This document shows, piece by piece, positions 38,306 through 51,312 of a stretch of DNA of 64,000 nucleotides (within the stretch, counting starts at the first letter, position 1; each line of letters begins with the position of its first letter). A program made the translations under genes and the position numbers. The notes beneath the pieces were generated by a model. That model had not been told where the DNA came from. It ran no database searches and worked only from the letters and a program-made list of their open reading frames with translations. The stretch lies in the NCBI GenBank assembly GCA_905250075.1, contig CAJNOP010000030.1, positions 1,236,539 to 1,300,538 of the forward strand, in the 5' to 3' direction. The stretch comes from Rotaria sp. Silwood1. Lineage: Eukaryota; Rotifera; Eurotatoria; Philodinida; Philodinidae.

Positions 38306-40130
38306 TCATATCAAGTAGTTGATTAAGTTTTCAACGAAATGGGGCATAAAATTATTTGTTCTACTCATCAACACTCGACTGTTATTTGATTTTTCTGATG
38401 CTAATGATTCATTCAAGGTGTAAGCATGATCTTCAATCTCTTGCAATGAAACATTGCCATAATAACAATTGTCTTGTGTCACTTCTTCATTACGTTCTTT
38501 TAAGATATGAAAACAACTTGTAGGTTCATTATGTAATCGACAATGTTGAAACAAAAATGAATTGTGATTCGGATCACCAATACCAATACGAGTGTAACCT
38601 AAAGTCATTGGTGAGTATTTGATATTTTCATATTTGAATACATGAATATGACTATGATGAATAAAAAGAGTAAAATGAACAAAAACAAGTGAAAAGATTT
38701 ATGAGTATACTTGATATAGATATGTTGTGAAAGGCTATCTGTTTTACAAAGTGTTAAACCACAAAAATGGGTGCCATTGAATAGACCAGTCTGACGTCAT
38801 TAAATTATAAGAAAAACCTCTTAGATGAAATAACAATGCGTTATAACTTACAGAACATGGTGTCATTACTAAATAATATTTAATTTGCATATAACGAAAA
38901 GCCAATCGAAATGTATCTTTATCTCCATTAGTTACATGCTATAATAGTAAACCAAATACAATATGCTATTCCTCTGCACATACTAATAATAAATAATAGA
39001 ATACTTTATAGAAAATTTGATAATGATCATTCATTAGTTTTGCCAGATAAAGTCCATTCCATACTCGTCTTTTATCAACTAATATCACTGAACTATCAAA
39101 TTCATATTCATGTTCAGCACAACTTGTATTAAATATAGTCCAAACAATTGGATGTTGTCTACTTTTGAAACCGTCAGGATAAAAAAGTGCACCGAACTTA
39201 AGATACATTGGATCAGAAAGAAATAATTCTTCTGGATCTCGCGCAACATATGCATCACAATCGAGAAATAGTACTTCAGAAAATGTAGCACTAATAATAG
39301 CTGCTGGTTTATATGGGAAAAATCGAAATCGAAGATAACTTGAAGGAGGTTTATAGATATGAACAGCGTTTAACTGCCAGATTTGTGTCAGTGTTCGACA
39401 TTGAGCCGTAATGAAACAGCAGACACTTGCATTAAGGTTAGGTGCAGTACGAAGTAATTCCATCATAGTTTCATGTGAAACTTGTAAATATGAATACCAT
39501 ATCTAGGAGAAAAGAGAGTGATAACTGTGATATTTTAGTTATTAATTTGAGATAAAGAATACATTCTATCGCTCAATAAAAAGTCCAATTAATTCGTCAA
39601 TTATATATAAAACTTTAACAAGATGTAAGAACGAACTGAGTCTCATTTTTCGTAAATGATTTCTTGTCGATAGAGAAATATAGATTAATGAAAATTACCT
39701 GAACAGGCAATGATGTACCCGTAAGCTCAAGCATTCTTAAATTGACTTTTGCAAACTTTAACTGTACCAAACCAGTAGTAAGAACGATTCCTCGACCATG
39801 AAAATATTCATGAGGATAAGGTATTATTTGTGTTCTTAGTGTAATAAGTTGATAAGATATTTTACGAAAGGCTAATTTTTGATCTGCACTTAAAGAATAT
39901 GTTGTTTTACATTGTTCAAGTGATTTGTTTTTCACATAGGAATCATTTGCTGAAAGTTGACTAATTGATTCATCGCCAAATGTAGACTTGAGAGAACCTG
40001 AGTTTGTTACATTAATAACAAGAGAAAAGAAAGACTTGTTTTTTGAATTTCTGCTTATAAATATGACAGTAATAAGCAACGATATGAGATTTAGATAACA
40101 AACGATTTTCATAGAATTTAAACGTCGCAT
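38306..40130 (-). CDS. MNN1/GT71-type (alpha-mannosyltransferase-like) glycosyltransferase
   Basis: Five exons: 40130-39699, 39502-39005, 38938-38852, 38790-38711, 38651-38306, 480 aa. It is a type II Golgi-style protein with a short basic N-terminus, one membrane anchor (about residues 8-27), an Asn/Ser-rich stem, then the catalytic domain. The domain matches the fungal MNN1/MNN2-type fold: GRGIVLTTG, NLRMLELTGTSLPVQ, then KPAAIISATFSEVLFLDCDAYV with the metal-binding Asp-Cys-Asp, followed by DPEELF, GALFYPD and later FCGLTL. In fungi these enzymes add mannose to N- or O-glycans using GDP-mannose; the donor in this animal is unknown. Such genes are uncommon in animals, so acquisition from a fungus or other eukaryote is possible. 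It now has five exons and AT-rich codons like its neighbours. An acceptor-like site lies at 40153, 22 bases before the ATG. Confidence 0.82.
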
Positions 40131-42109
40131 TATTTGTTCGAATTGAATTTAACTATAAATCCATATGAAAATAGAAATTAAAAAGTTTTACTATTCATCA
40201 AGATAACATAACTATCAACGAACTAAAGAATTAATATTAATATAAAATCCAATACTTGCAATCAATGTATGATTTTGATTGAATAATATAATTATCATAA
40301 TCTAGTCAATAAATTTTATTTCAATCATATGAATTTCCAAATTAATATTCAATCAATACTTGCTTTTGAATCAAATAGTAATTTAATTATTTAAAGAGCT
40401 GTACCTCCTTTTGAATATTTTGCTTACCTTAGAAAAAAATCTTTGTAGACTATGAACGTAAGAATATAAGAAAAAATGTTATCACAATAATGTTCGATCA
40501 TTATCACAGATTCTTTGTGTCTTGTTGAAAATACAACTTATCTCATTTTCTACATACTAAATAATAAATAATCGATTTCGAATGAAAATCTTCAAAAGAA
40601 ACGAAACGAAATGTTTCATTAAAACTACTTCTTACAATTTTTTTGTGATTAGAATAAATATTAAAATATTGTAAAAACGTTTTCTATTATCAAAGTCACC
40701 ACTAATAAACAAACATAGGTAAGATATGAATAAAAAAAAGAAAGTCAGTATACTTTTAATGTAATCATATCTCTTATCAAACATTTTTTTAGAATTTCTT
40801 TAGAGGAAGAATAAATCAATTTTCAAGCATATGAGGTCATTTTTTTTTGATTCTACAAGGATCCTTCAAATGATGAGATTTTATATTTGTTGAGAATATA
40901 GAAATATTTTAGACGTGAGAAACAACAAAGAATTTTTTTGTACATTATGCACGGTTTGAAATGACCTTATATGTGGTCGTTTATCGTTATGAAGAGATTA
41001 GAAGTCTCATTTAGTTGACTCAGACCGATGCAATACTATGAGAGATGTTCATGGACCGAATCTTGAGTAAAAATACAAAGTGTTCAAAAGATGTTGCATA
41101 TTTCCAATAAATTTTGTTTTCGAAAATCATATGCAATTTTTCTATTGAGTGAAACATTTCTGCAATGAACTGGAAATGTATAAAGCAAAACAAAGATAAA
41201 ACTAAAATTGTCGTCACCTTAAAAAAAAAACTTTCTTTATATTTAAGAAAATGTCATTACCTAGCTATCTTCATTCAGCATCAATTACTTTTTCCGCATA
41301 ATTATTTAGCTACTACTTACTGCTGCATCTTTTCAATCATAAAGTTTTATTAGCGCTTTTTCTTGAACTCTTGCTACTGGTTCATCATCATATATAAAAC
41401 AGTATACGTTCAAATTGATCAAAACTCTTTCGAGACAACAACAGACATCAACATATCCTATTATTAAAGATAGAAAAGCAAAACACAATTTTATATTGGA
41501 AAGTTTGTGATTTCACCACTAAATAATTCTGGAGGTACCAGTGAATTCGAGACCATCGAAGGTTTTGCGAATTGTCAAGTATATAACCGAATATTTGTTT
41601 ATACATCAGCTACTGGTACTCCAAATGTGCTTTCTCATTCATGTATTAAAAATTTACCCAATGCAATTAGATGAGTGACACATCAGTGGTCCAGATTAAA
41701 GGTCGATTATCCATGGGTCGAATTTCTTCGGTCCCGACCATTGAGACCTCTGTTGATATAGATCATAAATTCAAACTTTACAATTTTTATAATTATTTCC
41801 AGTAATTCAATGTTTGTTGTTACTTTTTGTCAAGCCTACTTTTTTCAACATATGAATAATAATAACAACTACTAGTTTGATAAGACATGCATTATTGAGA
41901 TTTTCAATGATGTAATTAAAAGAGATAGACTCAAGAAACATTCTATATAACCATAGATTCATCAAGCTGATGGAAAGTTTCTTTTACTGAACGATATCTT
42001 CATATTATTTAAAATTCAGATTGAAGCAAATGATTTAGTTCAATCATTTATTTTTGTATGACATTTATTTTATTGAGTAATGTACCATTACTGATAATTG
42101 ACTAATTAT
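40131..42109. other. Intergenic between GT71 gene and its decayed copy
   Basis: AT-rich. Contains the acceptor-like site upstream of the GT71 gene. No other gene seen. A slightly GC-richer patch at 41690-41750 contains GGTCGA/GGTCCCGACC-type repeats of unknown origin. Confidence 0.45.
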
Positions 42110-42490
42110 TTAAGATAAGTTGTTGAATTCGGAGAAAATTTTCAGGATAATTAGGTATAAAATTATTGTTTTACTCATCAAGACTCGACTGGTTTTTGAT
42201 TTCTCAGATACTATTGATTCATTCGACATATAAGCATGATCTTCAATCTCTTCCAATGAAATACTATCGTTATAACAATCATCATATATCATTTTTTTCA
42301 TAATATTGTTTAATGATATGAAAAAAACTTGTCGGTCCATTATGCAATTGACAGTGCTAAAAGAAATATGAATTATTATTCAGATCATCAAAACAATATG
42401 AATATAATCTAAAGTCATTGATGAATATTTGATATTTTGATATTTGAATAAATAAATTTGACTATGACGAATAAAAAGAGTAGAATGAAG
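42110..42490 (-). pseudogene. Decayed copy of the GT71 gene's last exon
   Basis: About 380 bases align in the same orientation with 38306-38700, the terminal exon and preceding intron end of the GT71-type gene. The translated parts match in blocks: EEIEDHAYMSNESI against QEIEDHAYTLNESL, and SRVLMSKT against SRVLMSRT. In the upstream half the frame is broken: the exon start region (AAAGTCATTGATGAATATTTG) is present, but the codons for the FQHC region carry substitutions and a stop, and the C-terminus is frame-altered. No catalytic exons are nearby. It is a partial tandem duplication or the remnant of a second paralogue. Confidence 0.85.
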
Positions 42491-43858
42491 AAAAGAAATA
42501 GAAATGATCAATGAATATATAGATTTATAAAGAGATATTCATGTCTTTTTTCGTTCGAATTTTGGCAACATCTTGTATTATATTTATTTATTGAATAGTA
42601 TCAAATGATGATTAATATCTGATCAAATAATTGTCGAAAAATAAAATCTTGTAAACTAACTTTTATAATGATTATTACATGTCCGAAGACTTTTTTTTAC
42701 TTATCCTAGTGCTTTATATATGTATTGTAGGAAAAATAAATATACGATGTAATTGAAGTTTTCTTTGACATTCTTTTAATAAAAATAACTAATTGATCTT
42801 CATTTTGATGAAATGTATATGATGGATATTTATTTGTCACAATTGTCTTCTACTAACATATGATATTATCAATGAGATTATAATTGATACACATACAACA
42901 AACTGTAAAGCCATGAAGGATAACATATACTTCTTATCAATCAATGTTAGTTGAAGGTTATGAAAGCAAGCTTTTCTAGTTGTTCTTAATTTTTAGTCGA
43001 TGCATGAAAATGTGTGCAGTGATAATGAACACATTGATGATCTAAATAGTACCGAATTCAAATAAAGATTTTGCTTGATTTAATGAAAGCTTATTCACTA
43101 AATGAAACATATTTATGAAAATCAATTGCAACTAATATTTATTGCATAAGGAAAATTCAATATATTATTTATTTCATTTCAACAAGGTGATCTGCATTTA
43201 GCAAAATACGAACTAAATCAATATAATTAACACATATATGATTCTTATCTGACAGTCTCAATAAAAGAACAATAAAGCTTGATGATAGAATAAAAGAGAG
43301 CATTAAATATCGTTTTCGAGTCAAATGATTACGCTTTATCATCAACAGAAATTGTTACAGAATAGAAAAGTAACAATATAAATATTTTATAATTAATCTA
43401 AATATAAATATTGACAAAAAGCACTAATACTTCATAATAAAATTAATTCAATCATTTATCAACGTTTGTTTTTCGCTTTATTTCTTTGCAAAGCAAAAAG
43501 GCCAAGAAAAGGAATAATAAAAAAAATTCATAAGGACGGCGGAGTAAGCAAAGGTATAATAATAACAACAGAGGAAAAGATTTGACAAGAAAAAAATGAA
43601 TGACTGTTTCTTTATTATTTCTTTTACAAAAAAACACATACATTTCTTTTATATACAGATGTACCTATTATTGGCTTTTGTTTTAAATAGAATATTGCAC
43701 TTGCAATTAAAAAAAATAAATAAACATCATGACATCAAAAATAACACCGTTTGTTTCACTAGTTATAGAAATATAAAAATGTGAATAGAAGTGAAAAGAC
43801 ACTGTTTTGCTTTTTGTTATAATAAAATACAATTTTTGACTAAAAATTTCATTAATTA
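42491..43858. other. Intergenic
   Basis: AT-rich with no recognisable gene or repeat. The right edge holds the 3' end of the galactosyltransferase gene. Confidence 0.5.
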
Positions 43859-46800
43859 TTAACTAAAACCAGGTGGTGGCAAACCAACATCAACAATAAT
43901 GTGTGTAAATAATGGATAGGCAGTAACGGAACTTAAATTATATCGAGCTGATGATACACCATCCCATGCATAACGTTTCGCTGCTGAGTAAAGTAGTTTA
44001 GCTCTAAAAAAAAGAAAAACCAATGTCGAATTCAAACTTTTTTTTTCATCAATAAACTGAAACAAAGTGATGATGTTTCTTTCTTTTTAAAATTACTGAT
44101 CTAAAGTTTTAAAAATAAATCGAAATAGATAGAGATCATCTGAGTAGTACTGAATCAGGTGTAATAGTCAATGTATCGAAACTAAAGAATTATCAATAAA
44201 GCTTCCTATATTCTTAGTTTCATCGGTCTTCGACATATTTATAATCTCTGTACATTAGCGAACAAAAAGTTCTTATTTTGCAGATACTTTTTATTTGAAT
44301 CAGTCTGTCAAGTCTATACAATAATTAGATGAGAGAAAGTAGAAGAACTTGCAATAAAGATCTCAAGATCTTCTTGAAATATGAAATTAATTGCTGTCGG
44401 TCATTTTGTAGTATTGGCGCATGCCTCTTGCTAAGCACCCTGGTTTCATCCATTTTTGACTATATAAACATAGGCAAGTATGGATCATAGAATTTGATCA
44501 AACTTAAATAATTTCTAAAAACTAGTAATCATGGAAATTCATACGAAGTAGGACAGTCAATCCGATCAATTCTTTTGTTTTTTATATCGAACATGTGTCA
44601 GATTTCGAGATAGAAATCCAAATAATATCCTTATGTATTTGATTCTCACAATAAAATATTACAGCCATGAATCAAGCAACTCATTCACACTTCGAAATCT
44701 AGGACAATGTCATATGAAGGTTAAAATTTATTTTGAAGACTATATGCTAATATTGTTGTCAGGACATTATCTTTTGTTTATATATTACCATTTCTACTGA
44801 TGTTATTCCATATAAATATTCATTTCACGCAAATGACATCAACTGTGAACAGTTTTCTCTTTCTCTGAAATTGTATAGATGACATTTGAATAATCTTTTT
44901 CTAATAGCAAAATCATAGCTTATCAATAATGCAATGCTAATTTTAATAGTACGAAAAACTTTCGAAGAAATACATACCGTTTATTCCATACAGATGGTGT
45001 ACGTTTTGTATGTTGAAGCATTCTATATCGAGCTATAGATGATGGTGGACGAAGTACTTTCAAAGAAGCGTCTTTTAATCTAAAAGTATTAGCTTTTATA
45101 AAAATATTTTATTCATTATGAATTTCTTTACCGATAATATAAATCATCATCTTCAGCTCCCCAACCCCAATAAAGATTACTATAACCATTAACTGTTAGA
45201 AAATGTTCCTTACGTATATTTAAAACACCACCAATAAGTTCTTCATAAGTCAATCTAATATAAAATATTACTAGTTAAAGAATAATTAATTGTCAATAAT
45301 TATTTCTTACTTATAATTCATTTCATTAACAGCCGCAGACATATGTCTTGGAAAAACTGGACATGAATACATATTTCTATCATCTTCTGGTATTAAATCA
45401 ACATCATGAAAGACAAAACATTGAAAATCATATTCACCCGATGCATATATGAAAGCAGCATTCATTAAAACACCTTTATTATATGTTCCATTTCCTCTTT
45501 GTTCAGATACATAAATTTTATAATCAAGTTCTTGTCTTTGTAATATTGGATGTAAATAATAAAGTAATATGACTAAATGTTCAAGACGATCTCGATACGG
45601 AATGATGATTGCAACCTACAATTAATTATAAAATTGAATTTTAGATCTTTCTTTTAGTATAAAATCAAAATGAAAAATATCTCTTCATTTAAAATGACAG
45701 TGATTGTTAAAAGTCTCACTATTTGGTAAAAAGTATCTAATCTTTAATCATTTAGTTTTACAGCTAGACTAGAAATAGAGCACATTGAACTCTGACAAGC
45801 AAGAACTAATGACAACTGTATCAGCCTTCATACGAGAGAGCTAGAAGGTCAACATAGGCTTTTTCTTCAAATGATGATAGCTCAACATGGAAAATAAATC
45901 TTATGATGTGAGACTCTTCATTTGACAGCTCAATGCTGCTTCTATCACACATGAAAACTCCATATCAAGAGGCTTTAGGTTGCCTGATTTATGAAGTATT
46001 CTTTATGTTATGCCCACATGGTAGCTAATGAAAATGATCAAAAAGTAATCCATATCTTTGGCTAATTTTAAACATATGCTTCGCAATTTTCTTCAATGAG
46101 TACCCTACTCTAATCAAGTATTCGTTCCAAATTTTACAATAATGGTTATCGATAGAGAAGGGATCCATCGTGAGATTGTTCCAGACAATGGAAGCTTTCC
46201 TATGCCTCAAGATTACAGTGCATTGAGTTATTCCATCGATGGTACAATATATAGAAAAGCAAACCGTTATTGATTAATAAGAAAATGGAAGTTAACACAT
46301 GTATATAATGAAAAAACCAGAAAAGTATCAAAGAAAGTCTTTGTTGGATCCTAGGGAAAAAATCATTGTTTTCATCGTAAATCCCTTTTCATTAAGGTCT
46401 ATCGACTTCGGATTACTATTTCCGGACAGAGTTTATCAAGCTTTAGTTATAGGCAAACGAAGTGAAGTTTATATACTTTCTACTCGTTAGCGAGACTACT
46501 TGTGACTATTGTACATAAATATTCTTTAGTGTTAAACAAAACATAGCATTATATATATCACCTTATGACGAGCAAGACAACTCGATGGTGACCATTGACC
46601 ACCGGATCTGATATTTGAATAATTCATTTCAATTTCATATAAAGAGATATTAGGATATGTTGAATTTTCATCAAAAATTCGACCTTCTACAGGAAGAAAA
46701 ACAAAACTATTGAATAATATTTTTAATTTGATGCAAACATACTTAATTGACTAGGGTGTTTATTACAATAGTTTTTTCTTTCATGATTATCTATATAATT

Positions 46801-47415
46801 ATATCTTAGTTTTTTTCGTTTCCATCGAAATGCATAGTCACTATTTTCATCAATAAGTTCTTCAAGCCCATTTTGTATATGCTTAATATTACTTATTAAA
46901 TAAGAATCATTATTTTCTTGTTTAAAAATTTCATCTGATTGATTTAAATATTTTTTAATATGAAAGTAAATTTTTGTTTGATTTAAATTTTCATTTGTTG
47001 AATTATTTTGATCATTAAATAAATTAAAAAAATATTCAAAACGATAAAGATATGTTTGAATATGAAATAAAAGACGCCATTTATTTATTGGTAAAACATT
47101 TTTATGTAAAATTGTTTCCATACTTTCATCCATTTGTTTGAGTTCTTCTTGAGTTTTTTGCATTGTAGAAAAATTAGTTCCATAACGTGATGTATGAACA
47201 ACAAGAATTTGTGATAAAATAATTATAATCAAAAAAAGAAAAAATACTAATACAAGAATTGGTGGAATGTCACGACGAAGTAAATTCGATGATATTGGTT
47301 CATGACTATAACGATATAATTGATATGAAGAACGAGCTGTTTGTTGTCGTTGTTGTTCACGTACATTATCAAGATTCTGTAATGCGTTTGTAAATAACCT
47401 ATAATCAGTGAACAT
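43859..47415 (-). CDS. Beta-1,4-galactosyltransferase family (B4GALT/GT7)
   Basis: Golgi type II enzyme that transfers Gal (or GalNAc) from the UDP-sugar in beta-1,4 linkage. Six exons: 47415-46743, 46686-46562, 45615-45311, 45254-45132, 45079-44978, 44003-43859, 490 aa. A cytoplasmic tail of ~50 residues precedes a membrane anchor (about 51-73, PPILVLVFFLFLIIIILSQI). A long Asn/Glu-rich helical stem follows. The catalytic domain has VAIIIPYRDRLEHL, the metal-binding Asp-Val-Asp in FHDVDLIPEDDRNMY, PRHMSAA, GGVLNIRKEHFLTVNGYSN, and the acceptor-site block YWGWGAEDDDL. All are canonical, so the enzyme should be active. It is longer than vertebrate B4GALTs because of the stem. The start is the first ATG of the exon, and a further upstream exon cannot be excluded. 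Introns at 45616-46561 and 44004-44977 are long. Confidence 0.93.
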
Positions 47416-48353
47416 GTGTAAAATTTTTCCAAAGTTTTATCTACATTATGAGATATTGTAACCATATAATAAAAGTAATAAACAAAATAATTTTATTGTC
47501 AATGATCTAAAACGTAATAAATGTAATATTTCGTTATAGTTTCATCAGTGTTAATATTACACAGGGACGTGTAAACAGTTTCTTTTTTTTTTATCTCTAT
47601 TCTCTTGGTTACTTTTATCGTTCTCTCTTCTGCACGTACGAAGATAACTATTTCGATGATATTTTTCTCTCAGCATCTATTCTGTGTCATCTTACCCAAT
47701 AAGCTGCTGAGTCTTACTAAACTTTACAAAAAGCACGAACGAAAAATAAATGGTATATAACATTGTTATCATAGTATTTTTCATAGTGATGTACTGCTTT
47801 TATTCTTTCTCATTCTTTTATTCTTTTCATTTCGTGCCCTTTGGCTTCAGGCCTTTTCTTTCAGGAAACAGTCGTTTCCAGGCATTGTTTTTTTTTTTTG
47901 ATGATGACAAAATGAGAGAAAAAGAGATGCGAGATGACAAGAAAGAAAGTTGACTTTTTTTTCATGAGCGGAAAGCATAATTGAGCGTCTGCATCTATAA
48001 GCTCCCGCCTGCAACATACAAAAATGTCAATACTGCGGCAATAATATTAAGCTCAGAGATAGATCGATAGATAAATATCGATTAAGACATCAGAAAACAG
48101 AAGTAATTTTTATTATGCACATGCAATGATTTTATTAAGCAAATAAAACTAAGGAGAAATGAATACCGAAATTGGTTTTATTAAGAAAAACTCTACTACA
48201 GACTTTTTAATAGAAATAAGTTGGATGAAGACAAAAAACAAAAAAAAAGAAAAGGAATTCTACTGAATCTGTTATCGCTAAGGAATAATACAATAACATG
48301 TAAACCGTTGAAATAATTAATATAAGATAAGAACATCTCATTATTATATGTAA
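47416..48353. other. Intergenic
   Basis: Between the 5' end of the galactosyltransferase gene and the 3' end of KRTCAP2, both on the minus strand. AT-rich, with poly-T runs. Nothing recognisable. Confidence 0.5.
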
Positions 48354-51263
48354 TTATTTTTGTTTCTTTTTGACTGAATAACTTTGTGTTGCATAACCTG
48401 TGGCTGGTACACTTGGATTTCCATAGATACTTGTTGAAATACGATTAATATAATAAAGTGCAATTAATGAAAAGATCAAACTAAAATAAATAAATTTTCA
48501 ATTAAAAACAAAAGCTATTATCTTTTTTTTTTGTTTTGTATTTTAACATGAAATAAGAAATACTACTGTGTAATTTTACTCATATTGTTTACTGTCTTCT
48601 CATGAGAATCATTATGGATTATCAAGCGTTCAGCATGTTAAAAGTATATCGACTCTGCAAATAGATTAAATCATCTATTGTTTCAGTTAAGTGTTTTTTA
48701 TTTCATACTTAAAGAACTCAATATTGCTTTAAGTTTAAGATAATGAAAACTTCATGTTTACTGAGTAAGAAACAAGAGAAAACTTTTTTCCTCAATGAGT
48801 GCAGTTGAAATACAGTAGATAGATCAATTTTTCAAATATGAATGCTATGTTCAATATAAGGTGCAAGTTATTCAAAATTGAAGTATTTTTTTTTCTTTAA
48901 TATTTTTACATGCTTTAATACTGCTTGTCGAACTCTACAAAATTATGTATGTGAAAAATGTTTTCAAACAGTTTTTTTTATTAACATAAAAGTTTCAAAA
49001 AATGACTACGTTTTTCATTACATACGCAATTTAAAATTTTGCTCTATCAATGCAGCGTGAACACTAGCATTTAATTATATGATATAAATTATATCATTAG
49101 ATGTAGTTTTTCGCGTCGCATCAATTGAGCTTATTTTCTAATTGCTTATGAGATCACAAACGTGAGAAAAGTAAAATTTATTGAAAAAATTGAATGTTCT
49201 TCTTTCATATAAAACATATAACTTTGAAGTAGGTTTTTGTTATTTTTAATATATATGATTTTGTAGAACTCGATAGACTTTGTAAAACCACGTAAAAATA
49301 TCAAAGAAAAAAACTAACTTTATTTTTAAATTATTCACGCTTCACGTTAAAATTATCTTTAATTAAGATTGGTGTTTGAATTAACCTTAGGTACTGGTTT
49401 TGGTGGAACTTAGATATTTTCGAAGAAAATAGCAATTGCCAGTTTTTAATCGAGGTTTTTTCGGCTCTCCTTCAAGTTCTACCATCAAGAAAAAGAGTAT
49501 TAGTAATAACAGTGTTTAGATCAGTTTAGAATCTTCTGAAGCATTCTAACAATCTAAGATGTCTATTGCAGAATCTAACTAATATAAACATAGAAGACTT
49601 TGGTATGTAATGTAGCGAAAGGATCTTTTTATTGATGTTAATCAATAAAACGGCCATAGAAAAGTATGAATTAATTGTATTCTAAGTTTAGACAAAATTC
49701 AACAGTATACATCAATGTTTGTCGATAAAAAATATTATGTACTTGAAAGCTTACTGAACGATTACATCAATGTGTATAGTCAGATATGATAATAATTGGA
49801 TCGAGAAAACGAAGAATCAAATGATATTTATTTCTTCCTATGACATGTATCGTATGTATTATCATTAGGAGAAAAGAAATTATGCATTGAAGATTTATCT
49901 GATAATATAAAAATGTTTTTTCAATATAACAATCTAATCAATTGATGGATTAGGAATTATTAGATGCAAACACTTTCAAAATGATAAAATTTCAGAATGT
50001 ATATATCATCTATAAAAAATTGTAATAATTATGATTTATTCATTTATATTGGCACTATTTTAAATAAATTATTTTAATTCCTCTGACAATATAATATAAA
50101 TTTATAACAGTCAAATTTTGTAATTTAGACACTTTGACTCCTTGTGGGACTATACCGACAAGCTTTTTTTTCTTTTTAACTATAATCAAGATAATCGACC
50201 GAAACAAGTCATAAATCAATGTTGTAATGATGATTATGTCATCTTAGATAGCATACTGTGGCACTAAACATTTCTCATATTGCTATTAATAGCATTCCTT
50301 CTAATAACATATATAGTTGTCTTGTGCTATGTATGATAAAAAAAAAAAGTCGTAGATATTGTATTCTTCATATAGAATGCACACTACAATATTAGAGATT
50401 CAATAAAGTTCGATGACATCTGTTCGAAACAACAAAGGTCAATATTTAAAGTAATAACATATAATCAGGATGTTTTCCTATGTTATTTGTCTAGGCTTGC
50501 GTAAGATTAATTTTAATTAGATTATAACATATACGGACTACAATTCTAGCAGATTAATATGTCCTTGAAATAAAATGTTTTCTTCATGGAATTATAACTC
50601 ACGGTTGTTCACTCAAATTTGCATAGTAATTTGATCAAAAACAATACTACTAAAACATTTTTACTCATAGAACGTAATGTGAATATTTATGAAAAATCCT
50701 ATATAATTACTAAGTACTAATCTTTTTATAATTGATACTGATTTCTTCTTACTATCATTAGCCTATAACTTACCAAGTTGTTACACAGACTCGATGAACA
50801 AATGCAGAGCATATCATTGATATAAATAAGCAAATAACAACTAAAATCAAAGTCATTTTGTCAAAAAAGAAAACAAAAAAAAAAGGAATTTTTTTTAACC
50901 TTCAGGAAAAATTCTTGCTTGATAATTCGGTCCAAAAGTATTCATTTCGAAATTACTTAAAGCCTTAACGAAACAAAGAAAACAAAAAATAAGATTCATA
51001 TCAAATTTATCATGTTGAATTTCTTCTATTTTCAATACCGTTAAAAGTGACACAAATACCATTGAACCAATAAAACCACCAACAATAGTTAATGGTTGGC
51101 TTGATGAAAGTTGTGTACGAAATAATTGCATCGATGCAAATAATAATAAACTAATAAGAAGTGATATAAGAAATGATGAAGCATGTGATGCAGCTAAAAC
51201 CATTAAATAATTGTAATCCTAATATTTTTTTTGTTTTAATTTTCATTCTCTTTACTCACCCAT
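48354..51263 (-). CDS. KRTCAP2: KRTCAP2/KCP2, oligosaccharyltransferase subunit
   Basis: Membrane subunit of the STT3A-type oligosaccharyltransferase that N-glycosylates proteins in the ER (family knowledge). Five coding exons: 51263-51260, 51193-51039, 50963-50900, 50840-50774, 48480-48354, 138 aa, about the family length. Matching blocks include SLLISLLLFASMQ, QPLTIVGGFIGS, FGPNYQARIFPE, then VHRVCVTTC and LYYINRIS, in the same order as human KCP2, with four hydrophobic segments. The start is set by splicing: exon 1 supplies only ATGG, and joining to 51193 gives Met-Ala-Ala-Ser. An alternative ATG at 51203 would read through the intron end. The exon carrying ATGG itself begins at an acceptor-like TTTTTTATAG (51313), so a leader or upstream UTR exon is expected. 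The last intron is 2293 bp. Confidence 0.93.
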
Positions 51264-51312
51264 ATTTTCAGTAAGTACACGTTTATTTAGATCACAGTAA
51301 GCCTTAGTCAAT

